41,869 nt of DNA from Sphingobacteriales bacterium (lineage in GTDB: Bacteria; Bacteroidota; Bacteroidia; Sphingobacteriales; Sphingobacteriaceae), in the NCBI GenBank assembly GCA_013298995.1, contig JAAFJW010000008.1, forward strand, positions 1-41,869. Reading direction: 5' to 3'. The notes under the pieces were generated by a model. It made no database searches and was not told where the DNA came from. It was given only the letters and a program-made list of their open reading frames with translations. Every line of letters begins with the position of its first letter. Positions within the stretch are counted from its first letter, which is position 1. Below, in pieces: positions 41,123-41,869 of this stretch. The translations under genes and the position numbers were made by a program.

Positions 41123-41869
41123 TGGATAAGCAAAATAATTCGTTAAGCGAGGTACACGCATCGGTATTAACCGACCAAAAAAAAGGCTGGAAAAAAATAT
41201 TTGCCTTTTTAGGGCCAGCCTACTTGGTAAGTGTAGGCTATATGGACCCAGGTAATTGGGCTACTGATATTGCGGGAGGCTCGCAGTTTGGTTATAAATT
41301 AATTTGGGTATTGTTGCTATCTAACCTTATAGCCTTATTGCTACAATCACTTAGTGCAAGGCTGGGCATAGTACGTGGGCTCGATTTGGCACAAGCATCT
41401 AAAAATGCCTATCCTAATTGGGTAAATTTACCTTTGTATGCTTTGGCGCAAATTGCCATTATAGCCTGCGATTTGGCCGAAATTATAGGCATGGCCATAG
41501 GCTTACAGTTACTGTTTGGTTTGCCCCTTATTTGGGGGATTTTAATTACCGTATTTGATACCTTGTTACTGCTTTTTTTGCTTAAAAGAGGCATGCGCAC
41601 CATGGAGCGTTTTATCGTATCAATGGTATTTATTATTGGACTGGCATTTTTAACCGAAATGCTTATTGTGCAACCTGCTTATAGTGATGTTATTAAAGGT
41701 TTTTTACCTACTAGCCTTAACGGCAATGCCCTGTATATTGCTATTGGCATTATTGGTGCTACGGTAATGCCGCATAATTTATACTTACACTCGTCATTAG
41801 TGCAAACCCGTAAAATAAACCGTAGCCCGCAAGGCATAAAACAAGCCCTTAAATTTAATTTTATTGATA
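41122..41869 (+). CDS. mntH: Nramp-family divalent metal transporter, 3' end outside the window
   Basis: At least 249 residues encoded, open to the last base. The TM1 metal-binding motif is GYMDPGNWATD and the TM6 motif is GATVMPHNLYLHSSLVQTR. These are the residues that coordinate Mn2+ or Fe2+ in proton-coupled Nramp carriers. Hydrophobic segments alternate regularly as expected for an 11-12 TM carrier. The start ATG shares a base with the mntR stop (TAATG), so it is translationally coupled and under the same operator. Confidence 0.93.
   Translation, partial: MDKQNNSLSEVHASVLTDQKKGWKKIFAFLGPAYLVSVGYMDPGNWATDIAGGSQFGYKLIWVLLLSNLIALLLQSLSARLGIVRGLDLAQASKNAYPNWVNLPLYALAQIAIIACDLAEIIGMAIGLQLLFGLPLIWGILITVFDTLLLLFLLKRGMRTMERFIVSMVFIIGLAFLTEMLIVQPAYSDVIKGFLPTSLNGNALYIAIGIIGATVMPHNLYLHSSLVQTRKINRSPQGIKQALKFNFID

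Noticed and set aside
41409-41603. Minus-strand ORF within the last gene
   Set aside because: It is the antisense of the Nramp transporter, whose conserved motifs are on the plus strand.
1-41869. tRNA, rRNA or known riboswitch
   Set aside because: None was recognised by eye in any intergenic stretch. Covariance-model searches were not possible.

Overview
The window is a piece of a Bacteroidota chromosome, AT-rich by eye. The gene content fits: OmpH/OmpH/BamA/UppS/DUF6089/NAD kinase in one run, DUF4293 and TIGR02757 proteins, RHS proteins of the Bacteroidota type, and promoter-like TAnnTTTG boxes. The class is probably Sphingobacteriia or Chitinophagia, but I cannot fix it from sequence alone.

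Layout. 1-4.4 kb: a peroxide-defence pair (AhpD-like protein, AhpC/Prx peroxiredoxin) and polA. 4.4-9.6 kb: an accessory island. It holds a PIN-domain toxin-antitoxin pair, a broken REP-associated transposase (RAYT) gene among REP-like hairpins, several families of direct and inverted repeats, and a degraded RHS polymorphic-toxin locus with its putative immunity gene. The RHS gene is cut by a 462-bp insertion that has the layout of an integron gene cassette. 9.6-21.5 kb: a multi-spanning membrane protein, a GT51 peptidoglycan glycosyltransferase with an AsmA-like N-terminus, Mrp/ApbC, a methyltransferase plus FAD oxidoreductase pair, fabD, folE, ilvE, and trmB with two DNA-alkylation repair genes (ATL and tag). 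21.6-28.5 kb: a TIGR02757 gene carrying an in-frame repeat expansion, a Cys/Met-metabolism PLP enzyme, a lipoprotein, clpX/clpP, a SprT-like gene and DUF4293. 28.7-38.9 kb: psd with a tiny secreted Cys/Lys-rich protein, a VOC lipoprotein, murI, then the envelope cluster ompH-ompH-bamA-uppS-DUF6089-nadK-CBS-hydrolase, all on the minus strand. 39-41.9 kb: YqeY, a truncated SDR, an Lrp regulator, and a DtxR/MntR-type repressor with its operator, overlapping an Nramp (MntH-like) transporter that runs off the window.

How the genes work together. The envelope cluster supplies outer-membrane protein assembly (BamA with Skp-like chaperones), the undecaprenyl lipid carrier (UppS), D-glutamate (MurI) and phosphatidylethanolamine (Psd). 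ClpX and ClpP form one protease. ATL and Tag act on alkylated DNA. The MntR-type regulator and the Nramp transporter form a metal-homeostasis unit.

The most unusual material lies in the accessory island: (1) the cassette-like insertion with a reconstructable attC-like site in the RHS gene; (2) the RHS C-terminal toxin overlapped by a membrane-protein immunity gene; (3) a RAYT gene inactivated by a 19-bp palindrome whose removal exactly restores the frame; (4) a REP family of GTAG plus hairpin with a compensatory base change. Outside the island, a GCCCGAA-rich repeat has entered a coding sequence with a 42-nt period. All repeat boundaries were found by eye and no database search was possible.
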